A DNA stretch of 62,015 bases, from NCBI RefSeq assembly GCF_009659375.1, contig NZ_WJQT01000016.1, positions 1 to 62,015 on the forward strand. Direction: 5' to 3'. The notes under the pieces were generated by a model. The model was not told the DNA's origin. It did no database searches and was given only the letters and a program-made list of their open reading frames with translations. The stretch comes from Fundicoccus ignavus (GTDB lineage Bacteria > Bacillota > Bacilli > Lactobacillales > Aerococcaceae). Shown here piece by piece: positions 20,326 through 28,896 of this stretch. The translations under genes and the position numbers were made by a program. How positions within the stretch are numbered: position 1 is the stretch's first letter; each line of letters opens with the position of its first letter.

Positions 20326-20460
20326 GATATAGAGATTTTTTCATAATAAAAAAATCTCTATGTCACCTAGACATAGAGATAGCTTCCTCATCACTGTGGA
20401 ACTTCCTCGGTAAGAAATTAAGGCATTCGCCACTTACTGTCTTTGGTCGTAAAATACTTA
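20326..20460 (-). ncRNA. Ribosomal protein L10 leader with attenuator
   Basis: The mRNA leader of rplJL carries the L10-leader signature on the minus strand (CCAAAGACAGTAAGTGGCG, then CTTACCGAGGAAG, which pairs with it) followed by an intrinsic terminator at 20348-20380 (ATCTCTATGTC/GACATAGAGAT, then seven T). Downstream AAAAAATCTC can pair with GAGATTTTTT of the terminator, offering a competing fold. Known L10 leaders are bound by L10(L12)4, which lowers expression. Confidence 0.88.
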
Positions 20461-20539
20461 TATATATTAGCGGAAAAATAATCTAACGTCAATCCTTATT
20501 TCTTAAGATTTCCTTATTTTTCCAATAGATTCATTCTAA

Positions 20540-21229
20540 TTAGATAGATGCTGAATCTAATTTGATACCAGGTCCAAATGTAGTTGTTAAAGATAAGTTA
20601 GTAATGTAAGTACCTTTAGCAGACGCTGGTTTCAAACGAACGATTTGTTCGTGTAAAGCTTTTAAGTTTTCAGCTAATTTATCGTTTTCGAACGATACTT
20701 TACCGATTGGAACGTTCACGATACCTGCTTTGTCAGCACGGTAAGTTACTTGTCCAGCTTTGATGTCGTTAATTGCTTTAGTAACATCCATTGTTACTGT
20801 ACCAGTTTTAGGGTTAGGCATTAAACCTTTAGGTCCTAAGACACGTCCTAAACGACCTACTTGACCCATCATGTCAGGTGTAGCAACCATAACATCAAAG
20901 TCTAACCAGCCATCACTGATTTTAGAAATTAATTCAGCGTCACCTACGTAGTCTGCTCCTGCAGCTTCAGCTTCTTTAGCTTTCTCACCACGAGCGATTA
21001 CTACTACAGATTGTGTTTTACCAGTTCCGTGTGGTAATACCATTGCGCCACGGATTTGTTGGTCAGCTTTCTTAACATCGATGTTTAAGTTGTAAGATAC
21101 TTCAACAGTTGCATCAAATTTAGCATAATCTAATTCTTTAGCTAATGCGATCGCTTCAGCAACGTCATATTTTTTTGCGCGGTCTACTTTTTCTTTAGCC
21201 GCTACAAAGTTTTTACTTTTTTTAGCCAT
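20540..21229 (-). CDS. rplA: Ribosomal protein L1
   Basis: 229-residue L1 stalk protein binding 23S rRNA, with the conserved [21 protein letters not shown] segment. ATG follows AGGAGG. It is preceded by its own short leader with an L1-type motif, shared with rplK, so L1 may repress both reading frames (inference from family knowledge). Confidence 0.97.
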   Translation of the reverse strand: MAKKSKNFVAAKEKVDRAKKYDVAEAIALAKELDYAKFDATVEVSYNLNIDVKKADQQIRGAMVLPHGTGKTQSVVVIARGEKAKEAEAAGADYVGDAELISKISDGWLDFDVMVATPDMMGQVGRLGRVLGPKGLMPNPKTGTVTMDVTKAINDIKAGQVTYRADKAGIVNVPIGKVSFENDKLAENLKALHEQIVRLKPASAKGTYITNLSLTTTFGPGIKLDSASI

Positions 21230-21249
21230 TAATATTTCCTCCTATAATT

Positions 21250-21276
21250 TGTGGTATTAGCGGTTCTTCCTCCCAC
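21250..21276 (-). promoter_or_regulatory. L1-type leader motif before rplA
   Basis: On the minus strand GTGGGAGG..AATACCACA forms a short GUGG/CCAC stem with a G-rich side. The same motif occurs before rplK. L1 is known to bind rRNA-like sites in its own messages. Candidate only. Confidence 0.5.
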
Positions 21277-21312
21277 CCCCGATAGAAAACGGGGATAGAA
21301 GCTACCTTGTGC

Positions 21313-21738
21313 TTAGTCTTGGACTGTGATTCCCATAGAGCGAGCAGTACCTTCAACCATGCGCATAGCAGCTTCTACGTCTGCTGCGTTTAAATCTTGC
21401 ATTTTAGTTTCTGCGATCTCTTTAACTTGTTCTTTAGTTACTGATGCAACCTTGTTTTTGTTAGGTTCACCAGAAGCTTTTGTGATTCCAGCAGCTTTTT
21501 TCAATAAGATTGGAGCTGGTGGAGTTTTAGTAATAAATGTAAATGAACGGTCTTCGTATACGTCGATTACTACAGGGATAATCATACCCATTTGATCTTG
21601 TGTACGAGCGTTGAATTCTTTACAGAACCCCATAATATTAACTTGTGCTTGACCTAAAGCTGGACCAACTGGTGGAGCTGGACTTGCTTGTCCCGCAGGG
21701 ATTTGTAATTTGACTTGTGTTACGACTTTTTTAGCCAC
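21313..21738 (-). CDS. rplK: Ribosomal protein L11
   Basis: 141 residues, the normal length, with the N-terminal [20 protein letters not shown] signature. The start is GTG at 21736-21738, eight bases after AAGGAGG. It binds the GTPase centre of 23S rRNA and is needed for RelA activation. First gene of rplKA with a strong promoter. Confidence 0.97.
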   Translation of the reverse strand: MAKKVVTQVKLQIPAGQASPAPPVGPALGQAQVNIMGFCKEFNARTQDQMGMIIPVVIDVYEDRSFTFITKTPPAPILLKKAAGITKASGEPNKNKVASVTKEQVKEIAETKMQDLNAADVEAAMRMVEGTARSMGITVQD

Positions 21739-21771
21739 GAAACATTCCTCCTTAAAATTTTTTGTTCGTGA

Positions 21772-21801
21772 TGTGGTATGTGGAGCTTTTGCCCCTCCCA
21801 C
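21772..21801 (-). promoter_or_regulatory. L1-type leader motif before rplK
   Basis: On the minus strand GTGGGAGGGG..CATACCACA lies in the 5' leader of rplK. It repeats the arrangement found before rplA (GTGGGA...ATACCACA). Confidence 0.5.
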
Positions 21802-21828
21802 TCATATGCGCTCTTGACGCACCGTAAC

Positions 21829-21857
21829 ATTATAGCACGACTTACTTCAGTTGCCAA
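21829..21857 (-). promoter_or_regulatory. rplKA promoter
   Basis: TTGGCA (21852-21857), a 17-base spacer and TATAAT (21829-21834) on the minus strand. It is divergent to the binding-protein gene at 21949 and separates rplKA from nusG transcription. Confidence 0.82.
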
Positions 21858-21948
21858 CTGATTTTCTAAAAATATTTTTATTTAATCGTATTTTAATTAT
21901 ACTTATGTTATTATAATTGTAAGCACTAACAATATTGGAGGTTTTATC

Positions 21949-22812
21949 ATGCAAGTATTTAATAGCTATGTTCAACCTGATGCAAAAATGACGCTCATTT
22001 CTACCCCCAGTCGTATTGTGACTCTTGGTTATGAAGCTTATGACACATTGCGTGCGCTTGGCGCTGAAGCTTCAATTATTGCTGCACCGAAACACAGAAT
22101 ACCAGAATATCTTAATAGCATGCCTGACAGTATTGCTGATACTAAATCTTTAACAGATATCGATTTAGATCAAATGCGTGCTTTAAAACCTGATTTAATT
22201 ATTTCATCTGCCCGAACGACACATTTACTCGATGAATTAGATGAGATTGCTCCCGTTTTTAATTATGAGACGTACAGCTCACAATATTGGTCAAATTTTG
22301 ACGAAATCAATCTTGAACTCGCTCGAATTATTGATAAAGAAGCCGAAGCTCAACGCTTAATTGCTGATTTAAATGTCCGCGCAGATAGAATTAGAAAAGC
22401 TAGTCAAGCGGCAGATAATACTAACCTATTACTCTTACATGATGATAATAAATTCACGACCTTTAAACCCAATTCTCGTTTTGCTTTAATTTTCACGCTA
22501 CTCGGTTTCTCGGCGGTCAACCGTCAATATAGCTTCACAGATTTAGGTGAGGTTATAAGAGTTCCAGAAATCGCAGCCCTCAATGCTGATCGAGTATTTA
22601 TCATTAATCGAACAGCTGCCATGCGATATGATCCTGAACAAGATGCACACGAGCAAAGAATGTTAATGCAAAGAAATGACTTACAGACGATTAAAGCTTC
22701 AGAAACTGGAAAATTATATTTCTTAACCCCTGATCTCTGGTATCTGAGTGGTGGCGGATTAGATTCAACCGGTTTACAATTAGAAGAATTATCTGAAATA
22801 CTTGGTTTTTAA
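21949..22812 (+). CDS. Orphan FecB-like (class III) metal/siderophore-binding protein without signal peptide
   Basis: 287 residues with the periplasmic-binding fold used for iron-siderophore or haem uptake (PSRIVTLGYEAYDTLRALG at the start; LKPDLIISSARTT; a second lobe from about 150). Such proteins normally start with a lipoprotein signal and Cys; here the ATG seven bases after GGAGG opens directly on the mature fold, and upstream sequence gives no extension. No permease or ATPase gene is adjacent. It may be cytoplasmic, or it may have lost its export signal. Function unknown; fold assignment fairly sure. Confidence 0.75.
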   Translation: MQVFNSYVQPDAKMTLISTPSRIVTLGYEAYDTLRALGAEASIIAAPKHRIPEYLNSMPDSIADTKSLTDIDLDQMRALKPDLIISSARTTHLLDELDEIAPVFNYETYSSQYWSNFDEINLELARIIDKEAEAQRLIADLNVRADRIRKASQAADNTNLLLLHDDNKFTTFKPNSRFALIFTLLGFSAVNRQYSFTDLGEVIRVPEIAALNADRVFIINRTAAMRYDPEQDAHEQRMLMQRNDLQTIKASETGKLYFLTPDLWYLSGGGLDSTGLQLEELSEILGF

Positions 22813-22860
22813 ACCAAAACACGTGTTGATTACTGAATAAAATCAACACGTGTTTTTCGA

Positions 22861-23652
22861 TTATTTAGCTTGTTTAGTTTGTAATTTAAATAAATAACCA
22901 TATAAACTGACACCTATTAAGAAAAAGACTGTCGCTACCCAAGCCAAAGTTTCGCTTGCATAAGCAAAGTCACTACCTGGATTGTGCTGAACAATCAAAC
23001 CAATCAATGCCCACAGAACCGGTAACATGACAGCTTCATTTCCATACTTACCATAAAAATAAGTAACTGTCGCTAAACTGGCTGCCATCATCGCAACCGC
23101 CCACCAGAAGCCAATTGTTCCAACACCGTCAATCCCAACACTTACGACATAAGTTGTCAAATTCGCAAATGTCGCCGCAATCAACCAACCGGTATGTAAA
23201 CCAATCGGATATTTTAATAGCCAAGGTTTCTGTCTTAGTAGAGGTGTTCCGCTGATTAGCGTCATCAATTGCAATAAACGTCGCGTATAAAGTACAATCG
23301 CCAACAAAGCAATTAAAATTTGATCATTTGTCCAAGCAATGTTCCACAGAATATTAAAAAACATCCACTCAACAAAGTATGGCTGAATTAATTGCTGGTA
23401 ACCTTTCTCCAAAGTTTCCGGCACTGAAAAAAAACTAAAATTTAAACTTAAACTAGCAATAACACCAACATATATTACCGCCCAAATACTAAATGTAAAA
23501 TTAGCTGGTGCAAATAAATTCGGATAAAGTGCTGAAACCTCCGCTTGCGTATAAGGTGACATTATGCCAAAACTCGTCAAATAATTCACTAAAAGTACTA
23601 TTAGAAATAAGCCTGGCACTGCCCATTTTAATAACTTATTATAATTCGCCAT
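22861..23652 (-). CDS. TspO/tryptophan-rich sensory-like membrane protein
   Basis: 263-residue membrane protein with about seven hydrophobic segments. The PNLFAPANFTFSIWAVIY and GLHTGWLIAATFANL segments are typical of the Bacillota proteins annotated as tryptophan-rich sensory protein, distantly related to TspO. ATG follows GGAGAG. It lies between nusG and rplK, tail to tail with the binding-protein gene. No ligand can be assigned. Confidence 0.7.
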   Translation of the reverse strand: MANYNKLLKWAVPGLFLIVLLVNYLTSFGIMSPYTQAEVSALYPNLFAPANFTFSIWAVIYVGVIASLSLNFSFFSVPETLEKGYQQLIQPYFVEWMFFNILWNIAWTNDQILIALLAIVLYTRRLLQLMTLISGTPLLRQKPWLLKYPIGLHTGWLIAATFANLTTYVVSVGIDGVGTIGFWWAVAMMAASLATVTYFYGKYGNEAVMLPVLWALIGLIVQHNPGSDFAYASETLAWVATVFFLIGVSLYGYLFKLQTKQAK

Positions 23653-23690
23653 CGTATCTCTCCTTCATCTAAAATGACTGATTAATTAAT

Positions 23691-23737
23691 AAAACTCATC
23701 TTTTTTACCGCAAAAGCAGGCCTAAAAGATGAGTTTA
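23691..23737 (-). terminator. nusG terminator
   Basis: AAACTCATCTTTT and AAAAAAGATGAGTTTT pair around a 17-base loop, followed by TTATT on the minus strand. It lies 14 bp after nusG. Confidence 0.65.
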
Positions 23738-23750
23738 AATGTCTTAGAGC

Positions 23751-24293
23751 TTAAATATCTTCTCTTTTAACTTGGTTAAATTCTAATTCAGCCACAGTTT
23801 CACGACCAAACATTTCAATAACTACTTTAAGTTTTTGTTGATCCACTTCAATACCTTCAACACGTCCAGATAGACCAGAGAATGCACCATCCGTGATTTC
23901 TACATGATCGCCTACCTCAACATTTAAGTCAACGCGCGCTGCTTGTGCATTACCTAATAAGTTATCTACTTCTTCAGGCAATAACGGAGACGGTTTACTA
24001 CCTGCCCCATGTGAACCAACAAATCCAGTAACACCTGGCGTATTACGAACGATGAACCACGCATCATCTGACATAATCATTTCAACTAATACATAACCTG
24101 GGAATGTTTTTTCCATTCTTGTTTTAGTTCCACCGCCATCTTGGACAACAGTCACTTCTTCTTCAGGCACTTCAACTCGGAAAATATTATTCTCCATATT
24201 CATGCTTTCTTTACGCATTTCGATGTTTTCTTTAACTTTATTCTCGTAACCTGAGTAAGTGTGTAGAACGTACCATTCTTTATTTAATTCCAT
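23751..24293 (-). CDS. nusG: Transcription elongation/antitermination factor NusG
   Basis: 180 residues: NGN domain (KEWYVLHTYSGYENKVKENIEMR; FPGYVLVEM; VRNTPGVTGFVG) and a C-terminal KOW domain (VEITDGAFSGLSGRVEGI). It binds RNA polymerase and ribosomal S10 and couples transcription and translation. Separated from secE by a terminator-like hairpin and its own extended -10 promoter. Confidence 0.97.
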   Translation of the reverse strand: MELNKEWYVLHTYSGYENKVKENIEMRKESMNMENNIFRVEVPEEEVTVVQDGGGTKTRMEKTFPGYVLVEMIMSDDAWFIVRNTPGVTGFVGSHGAGSKPSPLLPEEVDNLLGNAQAARVDLNVEVGDHVEITDGAFSGLSGRVEGIEVDQQKLKVVIEMFGRETVAELEFNQVKREDI

Positions 24294-24344
24294 AATCTCT
24301 GCTCCTTAATTTATCTTATATATGCCAACAATTTTTACCATAAT

Positions 24345-24371
24345 AAAAAACCTACGTTATGTAGGTTTTTT
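24345..24371 (-). terminator. Hairpin terminator between secE and nusG
   Basis: Symmetric AAAAAACCTAC / GTAGGTTTTTT with a 5-base loop. It can end the rpmG-secE transcript or attenuate reading into nusG. Confidence 0.75.
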
Positions 24372-24381
24372 AACTATAGCT

Positions 24382-24390
24382 ATTATATCA
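24382..24390 (-). promoter_or_regulatory. Extended -10 promoter for nusG
   Basis: TGATATAAT on the minus strand (TGn plus perfect TATAAT) without a good -35. A start near 24375 would put the hairpin at 24345-24371 at the very 5' end of the nusG transcript. Confidence 0.5.
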
Positions 24391-24423
24391 CTTCCATTAT
24401 TTATATAGAAGCAATTCCTTTAA

Positions 24424-24597
24424 TTACAATGTAACTAACCAGTTGATTAGGTTAGAGAAGCCATAATCAGCAACAGCGAAGAATAAAGCAAAAATAAGTA
24501 CCATCACAATAACTGTGGCTGTATATTTTCTTACTTCCTTAGCCGATGGCCAAGTAACTTGTTTCATTTCTGTTCTTACATTTTTAAAGTAACCCAT
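24424..24597 (-). CDS. secE: Preprotein translocase subunit SecE
   Basis: 57-residue inner-membrane subunit of SecYEG. Sequence starts MGYFKNVRTEMKQVTWPSAK, with the family's cytoplasmic amphipathic helix (VTWPSAKE) followed by one membrane helix (about 27-45). ATG six bases after AGGATGG. It lies between rpmG and nusG as in most Bacillota. Confidence 0.95.
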   Translation of the reverse strand: MGYFKNVRTEMKQVTWPSAKEVRKYTATVIVMVLIFALFFAVADYGFSNLINWLVTL

Positions 24598-24612
24598 CAA
24601 TAACCATCCTAT

Positions 24613-24765
24613 CTATTTAGTCTCTTTATGAACTGTATGTCTGTTACAATATCTACAGAATTTTTTAATTTCTAAGCGTGAAGTTTTTCCCATTTGCGTT
24701 GGTGTCATGTGGTAATTGCGTTGGCCACATTCTGTACACGCTAAGGCCGTTTTTTTCTGTGCCAT
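24613..24765 (-). CDS. rpmG: Ribosomal protein L33, zinc-binding form
   Basis: 50 residues beginning [18 protein letters not shown], with two CxxC pairs (CTEC and CRYC) that mark the zinc (C+) form. The ATG at 24763-24765 follows GGAGG; an open frame continues upstream but has no ribosome site. First of rpmG-secE. Confidence 0.95.
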   Translation of the reverse strand: MAQKKTALACTECGQRNYHMTPTQMGKTSRLEIKKFCRYCNRHTVHKETK

Positions 24766-24862
24766 AACAATCCTCCTTACACGACAATTTGCGTCATTTT
24801 TAATAATATGGGTTCGATGAAAAAAAGTCAAGATTTAGTCCGAAAAAATCATAGATACTTAC

Positions 24863-25477
24863 CTATAAATCTGGTTCATCTAATTGATCTTTTATTTTTC
24901 GACGTGCACGACTGATTGCACTTCTTACTGCAGTTTCTGAAACACCTAGAATGTCTGCAATTTCTTGGTAACTTGAATAAAAAATCGAACACAGAATAAC
25001 TTCTTTTTCAAAACTCGATAGTTGCTTTAAATAGCGTTCAGCTTTTTCTTGCACCAACATCACATTTTCTGGTTCCTTACTGCTTGGACTAGACAAGTAA
25101 TCAACAATTCGCGTAGACTCCGTCATCGCAGTTCTACCACAATGCGCATCAATTGATATTTCTCGATGAGCTCCATGTCTTCTATCCGAAAGCATACGCC
25201 TTAGCATATTACACATGTGATTCTTGTATAACAACTGCATAAAACCAGAAAACTGTGCTTGGCGTTTTACATCGTATAGTTGAATAGCTTTCAGCATGAT
25301 TATTCTGCCTTCTTGAAAATAATCATCCATTAAAAATCCTGGTATTGGATAAGTACTACGAACACTATACATCAAAGGGGTGAAGCGTATAAAAAGTTCT
25401 TCAAATCCTTCGTCCGTCATTTCCACTTGTAATAAGGCAACTAACTCTTCATTACTTTTAAAGTCTTTAACAGTCAA
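24863..25477 (-). CDS. sigH: Sigma-70 family factor, SigH/ComX type
   Basis: 204 residues. Region 2 (YSVRSTYPIPGFLMDDYFQEGRI..) and region 4 HTH (YQEIADILGVSETAVRSAISRARRKIK) are clear; region 3 is reduced. Its position between yacP and rpmG is that of B. subtilis sigH. In non-sporulating Lactobacillales this factor is known or thought to drive competence genes, in keeping with comC at 0.6 kb. TTG start, seven to eight bases after AGGAGG. It does not overlap neighbours. Confidence 0.88.
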   Translation of the reverse strand: MTVKDFKSNEELVALLQVEMTDEGFEELFIRFTPLMYSVRSTYPIPGFLMDDYFQEGRIIMLKAIQLYDVKRQAQFSGFMQLLYKNHMCNMLRRMLSDRRHGAHREISIDAHCGRTAMTESTRIVDYLSSPSSKEPENVMLVQEKAERYLKQLSSFEKEVILCSIFYSSYQEIADILGVSETAVRSAISRARRKIKDQLDEPDL

Positions 25478-25520
25478 TACCGTTTCCTCCTAAATTTTAG
25501 GTGAAAACAGATACTTTAAG

Positions 25521-26054
25521 TTATTTTAATTCTTTCTCTAGCCACTGACGCAATGCATCTAACTTGGCCAACTGTTCCACTTCCCAAGGACTACGTCTGC
25601 GAATTTTACCATCATAATGCTCTCGTACATCTTGTTTGATTTGTCGCTTAGCATGCTCCAAATCCATCCATAGTTCATTCGCTGACTTACGCAGTGCTCC
25701 CTTTTGGAAAATCATCCATTGTTCTGCGCTATCGCTGGTTGCTACGTTTACACGATTTAAAGGATTAATATACCTTTCAACTTCTCGTTCAATATAAGCA
25801 TCTGCTGTTTCACCTTCTTTGGTGAAAACAACTTGCACCTCATACTCATCATAAGTCTTAGTTAAGCCTGGCACAAATTGAGCATCAAATACAACAATCA
25901 TTTGGATATCCTTGTATTTTCGATAATTTGATAACTCAAATAAAAGCAAGTCGCGAGCCTCTTGGATTTCATCGCGCTTTTGCAAGCGAACTAATTGTGG
26001 CCAAGAACCAATCATATTGTAGCCATCAACGAACATTACTTCTTGCCGTTTCAT
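25521..26054 (-). CDS. yacP: NYN-domain endoribonuclease Rae1/YacP
   Basis: 177-residue PIN-like nuclease known in B. subtilis to cleave mRNA in the ribosome A site. The acidic active site is visible (FVDGYNMIG, VVFDAQ, TADAYIEREV, VATSDSAEQ). ATG at 26052-26054 follows GAGGTG by six bases. Part of the mrnC-rlmB-yacP-sigH series. Confidence 0.92.
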   Translation of the reverse strand: MKRQEVMFVDGYNMIGSWPQLVRLQKRDEIQEARDLLLFELSNYRKYKDIQMIVVFDAQFVPGLTKTYDEYEVQVVFTKEGETADAYIEREVERYINPLNRVNVATSDSAEQWMIFQKGALRKSANELWMDLEHAKRQIKQDVREHYDGKIRRRSPWEVEQLAKLDALRQWLEKELK

Positions 26055-26069
26055 CGCAGTCACCTCTTC

Positions 26070-26930
26070 TTATATTTTTGAAGAAGGCAACGGAATTCGA
26101 TCACGGGCAACTTCATACATTAAAACGGCAGCTGCAACACTCGCATTTAAACTCTGCACGTGGCCTACCATTGGAATCGTAATTGTTTCATCAGCTTTCT
26201 CTTCAACTAATTTCGAGACACCAGCTCCCTCATTACCAATGACTAAAGCAATCGCTCCTTTACTATTCCATGAACGCATATCTTGTCCGTCCATAGCAGT
26301 CGCAAAGACCCAAACGCCTTTTTCTTTTAATTGATCGATAGCTTGAGCAATATTCGTTACTCTCACGACTGGCACATGTTCAATCGCACCTGTTGAAGTT
26401 TTAGCTACAATACCGGTTAAACCAACCGCTCGACGTTTCGGGATGATAACTCCATGAACGCCTACTGCATCTGCAGTTCGTAAGATAGAACCTAAATTAT
26501 GTGGGTCTTCAATACCATCTAAAACCAAAATAAAAGGATCTTCATTACGTTGCTCTGCCAAAGCAAAAATATCTTCAAGATTTTGATAGTCGAATGCAGG
26601 TGTTGTTACTACTACCCCTTGATGATTACCACCATTTGACAATTCATCCAATTTAGATTTAGGGACTTCTTGATAGACAACGCCTTGTTGTTTCACTAAT
26701 TCAAGTATATCGATAATCAGTTGTCCCGAAACTCCTTTTTGGATAAACAATTTATTTACTTGCTTATTCTCTTTGAAAATATTGAAAACCACATGTTTAC
26801 CAAAGAAAATTTCGTCATTTTGCGATTTAGTTTCGTTTTCTTGCGAATTATCCACAAAATGTTGTTTTTTTGCAAAATCACGTTTTTTATGATTATTCTG
26901 GCGTTTTCCTTGTGAGCCTTGTTTACGCAT
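26070..26930 (-). CDS. rlmB: 23S rRNA 2'-O-methyltransferase RlmB (SPOUT)
   Basis: Methylates G2251 (E. coli numbering) of 23S rRNA. It has an N-terminal substrate-binding domain (FFGKHVVFNIFKENKQVNKLF) and a C-terminal trefoil-knot SPOUT domain (LDGIEDPHNLGSILRTADAVG; GNEGAGVS; SLNASVAAAVLMYEVAR). A basic N-terminal extension of about 45 residues precedes the domain. The chosen ATG overlaps the end of mrnC by a few bases; a start seven codons earlier is possible. Confidence 0.93.
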   Translation of the reverse strand: MRKQGSQGKRQNNHKKRDFAKKQHFVDNSQENETKSQNDEIFFGKHVVFNIFKENKQVNKLFIQKGVSGQLIIDILELVKQQGVVYQEVPKSKLDELSNGGNHQGVVVTTPAFDYQNLEDIFALAEQRNEDPFILVLDGIEDPHNLGSILRTADAVGVHGVIIPKRRAVGLTGIVAKTSTGAIEHVPVVRVTNIAQAIDQLKEKGVWVFATAMDGQDMRSWNSKGAIALVIGNEGAGVSKLVEEKADETITIPMVGHVQSLNASVAAAVLMYEVARDRIPLPSSKI

Positions 26931-27348
26931 TATGTTGATCCCCTTCATCAATTATTCTAATCGCTTCAGAGATAAGTTGATCTAAGCGTTCGTTTTGATT
27001 CGTTAAAGATAGCCAACCCATCAATGATTCAAAGCCGGTCGCTTGACGATAATCACCAATCGACGCATTTTTAGCTTTCGTATTGGCCTTATGATTACGC
27101 CCTCGTTTGTAAAATTTTATCTCTTCTTGTGTTAAAAAATCATCATCATTAATCCAAGTCAACATGACTTTTGCCTGACCAATTGCACCAACATAAGCAA
27201 CAGCCTCACGATGTAATTTGTTTACTTGGGTTTTACCTTTAGCGAGCACATGTCGTCTCACTGCTAATTCATATACTGCATCTCCAACGTAAGCTAGTGT
27301 TGCTCCGTTTAACATCTCGATATTAAGCTGTTCGGTTGACTGAGCCAT
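26923..27348 (-). CDS. mrnC: Mini-ribonuclease III
   Basis: 141 residues: an RNase III catalytic domain without the dsRNA-binding domain (LNGATLAYVGDAVYELAVRRH; RGRNHKANTKAKN). It matures the ends of 23S rRNA. It starts right after the cysS stop and overlaps rlmB. Confidence 0.95.
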   Translation of the reverse strand: MAQSTEQLNIEMLNGATLAYVGDAVYELAVRRHVLAKGKTQVNKLHREAVAYVGAIGQAKVMLTWINDDDFLTQEEIKFYKRGRNHKANTKAKNASIGDYRQATGFESLMGWLSLTNQNERLDQLISEAIRIIDEGDQHNA

Positions 27349-28770
27349 TTATTTCACTCGCTTCCATTGTGTACCTTGGGGCGTATCATCCAAGATGATG
27401 CCTTGTTCTTTTAATTGATCACGAATTTCATCACTGCGTGCATAATCTTTTGCAAGACGAGCAGCTTTTCTTTCTTCGATCAGTGCTTGTATTTCTTCAT
27501 CTAATAGATCATTTTCTACTAAGTCTAAACCAAACACATCTAATAGTTCAGTTAATACTGTATAAAATGCATTAAGTACTTCGACTGCTACTGTTTGTTT
27601 TTCAAGATATTGGTTAGCTGCTTTAATCAATTCAAGAATAGCTGTCACACCATTCGCCGCATTGAAATCATCGTCCATGGCATTCACAAAACTTGCTTGA
27701 TGTTGTTGAATAGCTGCTAATATCTCCTGATTACCTTCTACTTCACTTACTGCATCTTGTTGACGGTAAGCTAATTTCCTTAAGACTTCACGAATTTTTT
27801 CTACATTAGCTTGAGCTTCTTGCAGTGCATGCGTGTCATATCTTAAAGGACGGCGGTAGTGCACTGTACTTAATAAATATCTCACTACCATTGGGTCTTC
27901 TTCTTTTAAAAGGTCTCTTAATAAGACAAAATTCCCCAGTGATTTACTCATTTTTTCTGCATCTGAGCCCATTGTGACAAAGCCATTGTGCATCCAATAG
28001 TTAGAAAACGTTTGATGAGTATGGCATTCTGATTGAGCAATCTCATTCTCATGATGTGGAAACTGTAGATCCTGTCCTCCACCATGAATATCTAAAGTAT
28101 CACCTAGATATTTAGTTGCCATCACTGAACATTCAATGTGCCAGCCTGGACGACCAGCTCCCCAAGGTGTCTCCCAACTGATTTCATCGTCTGATTTAGT
28201 CGCCTTCCATAAGGCAAAATCCAAAGGATTTTCCTTGCGTTCGGTAAATTCATCATCAACACGTTCGCTTGCGCCTACCAACAAGTCTTGAATGGACTGA
28301 TCCGATAACTGACCATACTTCTCAAATTTATCAGTTCTAAAGTAAACATCCCCTTCAGATTCATAGGCATAGCCTTGTTTAATTAATGACTCTACAAATT
28401 TAATAATTTCTGGAATATTATTCATGACTCTCGGGTGGACATTTGCTTCTTTAACATTAATAGCTCCGGTATCTTCTTTAAAGGCTTGGATATATTTATC
28501 GGCAATCGCCTCTGGAGTTGTGCCCTCGTTATGAGCTGCTTTAATAATTTTGTCGTCAACATCAGTGAAGTTGCTCACGTAATTCACTTCATAACCACGA
28601 TATTCTAGGTAACGACGAATTGTATCAAATGCAACTGAACTGCGTGCATTTCCAATATGGATATAGTTATAGACAGTTGGTCCACATACGTAGAATCGTA
28701 CTTTTCCTTCTTCTATTGGTTTAAATAATTCTTTTTTCCGCGTCAACGTATTATATAATTGAATACTCAT
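27349..28770 (-). CDS. cysS: Cysteinyl-tRNA synthetase
   Basis: 473-residue class I synthetase with zinc-binding Cys/His ([16 protein letters not shown] at the HIGH motif; [15 protein letters not shown]) and KMSKS ([10 protein letters not shown]). In B. subtilis cysE lies between gltX and cysS; here only a terminator and promoter lie between. An extended -10 (TGCTACAAT, minus strand, 28807-28815) precedes it. No T-box leader is visible. Confidence 0.97.
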   Translation of the reverse strand: MSIQLYNTLTRKKELFKPIEEGKVRFYVCGPTVYNYIHIGNARSSVAFDTIRRYLEYRGYEVNYVSNFTDVDDKIIKAAHNEGTTPEAIADKYIQAFKEDTGAINVKEANVHPRVMNNIPEIIKFVESLIKQGYAYESEGDVYFRTDKFEKYGQLSDQSIQDLLVGASERVDDEFTERKENPLDFALWKATKSDDEISWETPWGAGRPGWHIECSVMATKYLGDTLDIHGGGQDLQFPHHENEIAQSECHTHQTFSNYWMHNGFVTMGSDAEKMSKSLGNFVLLRDLLKEEDPMVVRYLLSTVHYRRPLRYDTHALQEAQANVEKIREVLRKLAYRQQDAVSEVEGNQEILAAIQQHQASFVNAMDDDFNAANGVTAILELIKAANQYLEKQTVAVEVLNAFYTVLTELLDVFGLDLVENDLLDEEIQALIEERKAARLAKDYARSDEIRDQLKEQGIILDDTPQGTQWKRVK

Positions 28771-28842
28771 CGGCCATACTCCTTTTATAGTATTTAGTAT
28801 TTTGCCTACAATTGTAGCATACTGCTTGCATGCAATATAGAC

Positions 28843-28889
28843 AAAACTAGCTGCCTCGCAAAATAAACTTGTTCGGCAGCTAGTGATTT
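28843..28889 (-). terminator. gltX terminator
   Basis: Perfect ten-pair stem ACTAGCTGCC / GGCAGCTAGT with a 19-base loop, then TTTTG on the minus strand. Confidence 0.85.
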
Positions 28890-28896
28890 AGTCATT

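Noticed and set aside
28771..28842. T-box riboswitch before cysS
   Set aside because: Cysteine genes often have one, but the leader is short and lacks the AGGGTGG T-box sequence and specifier stem.
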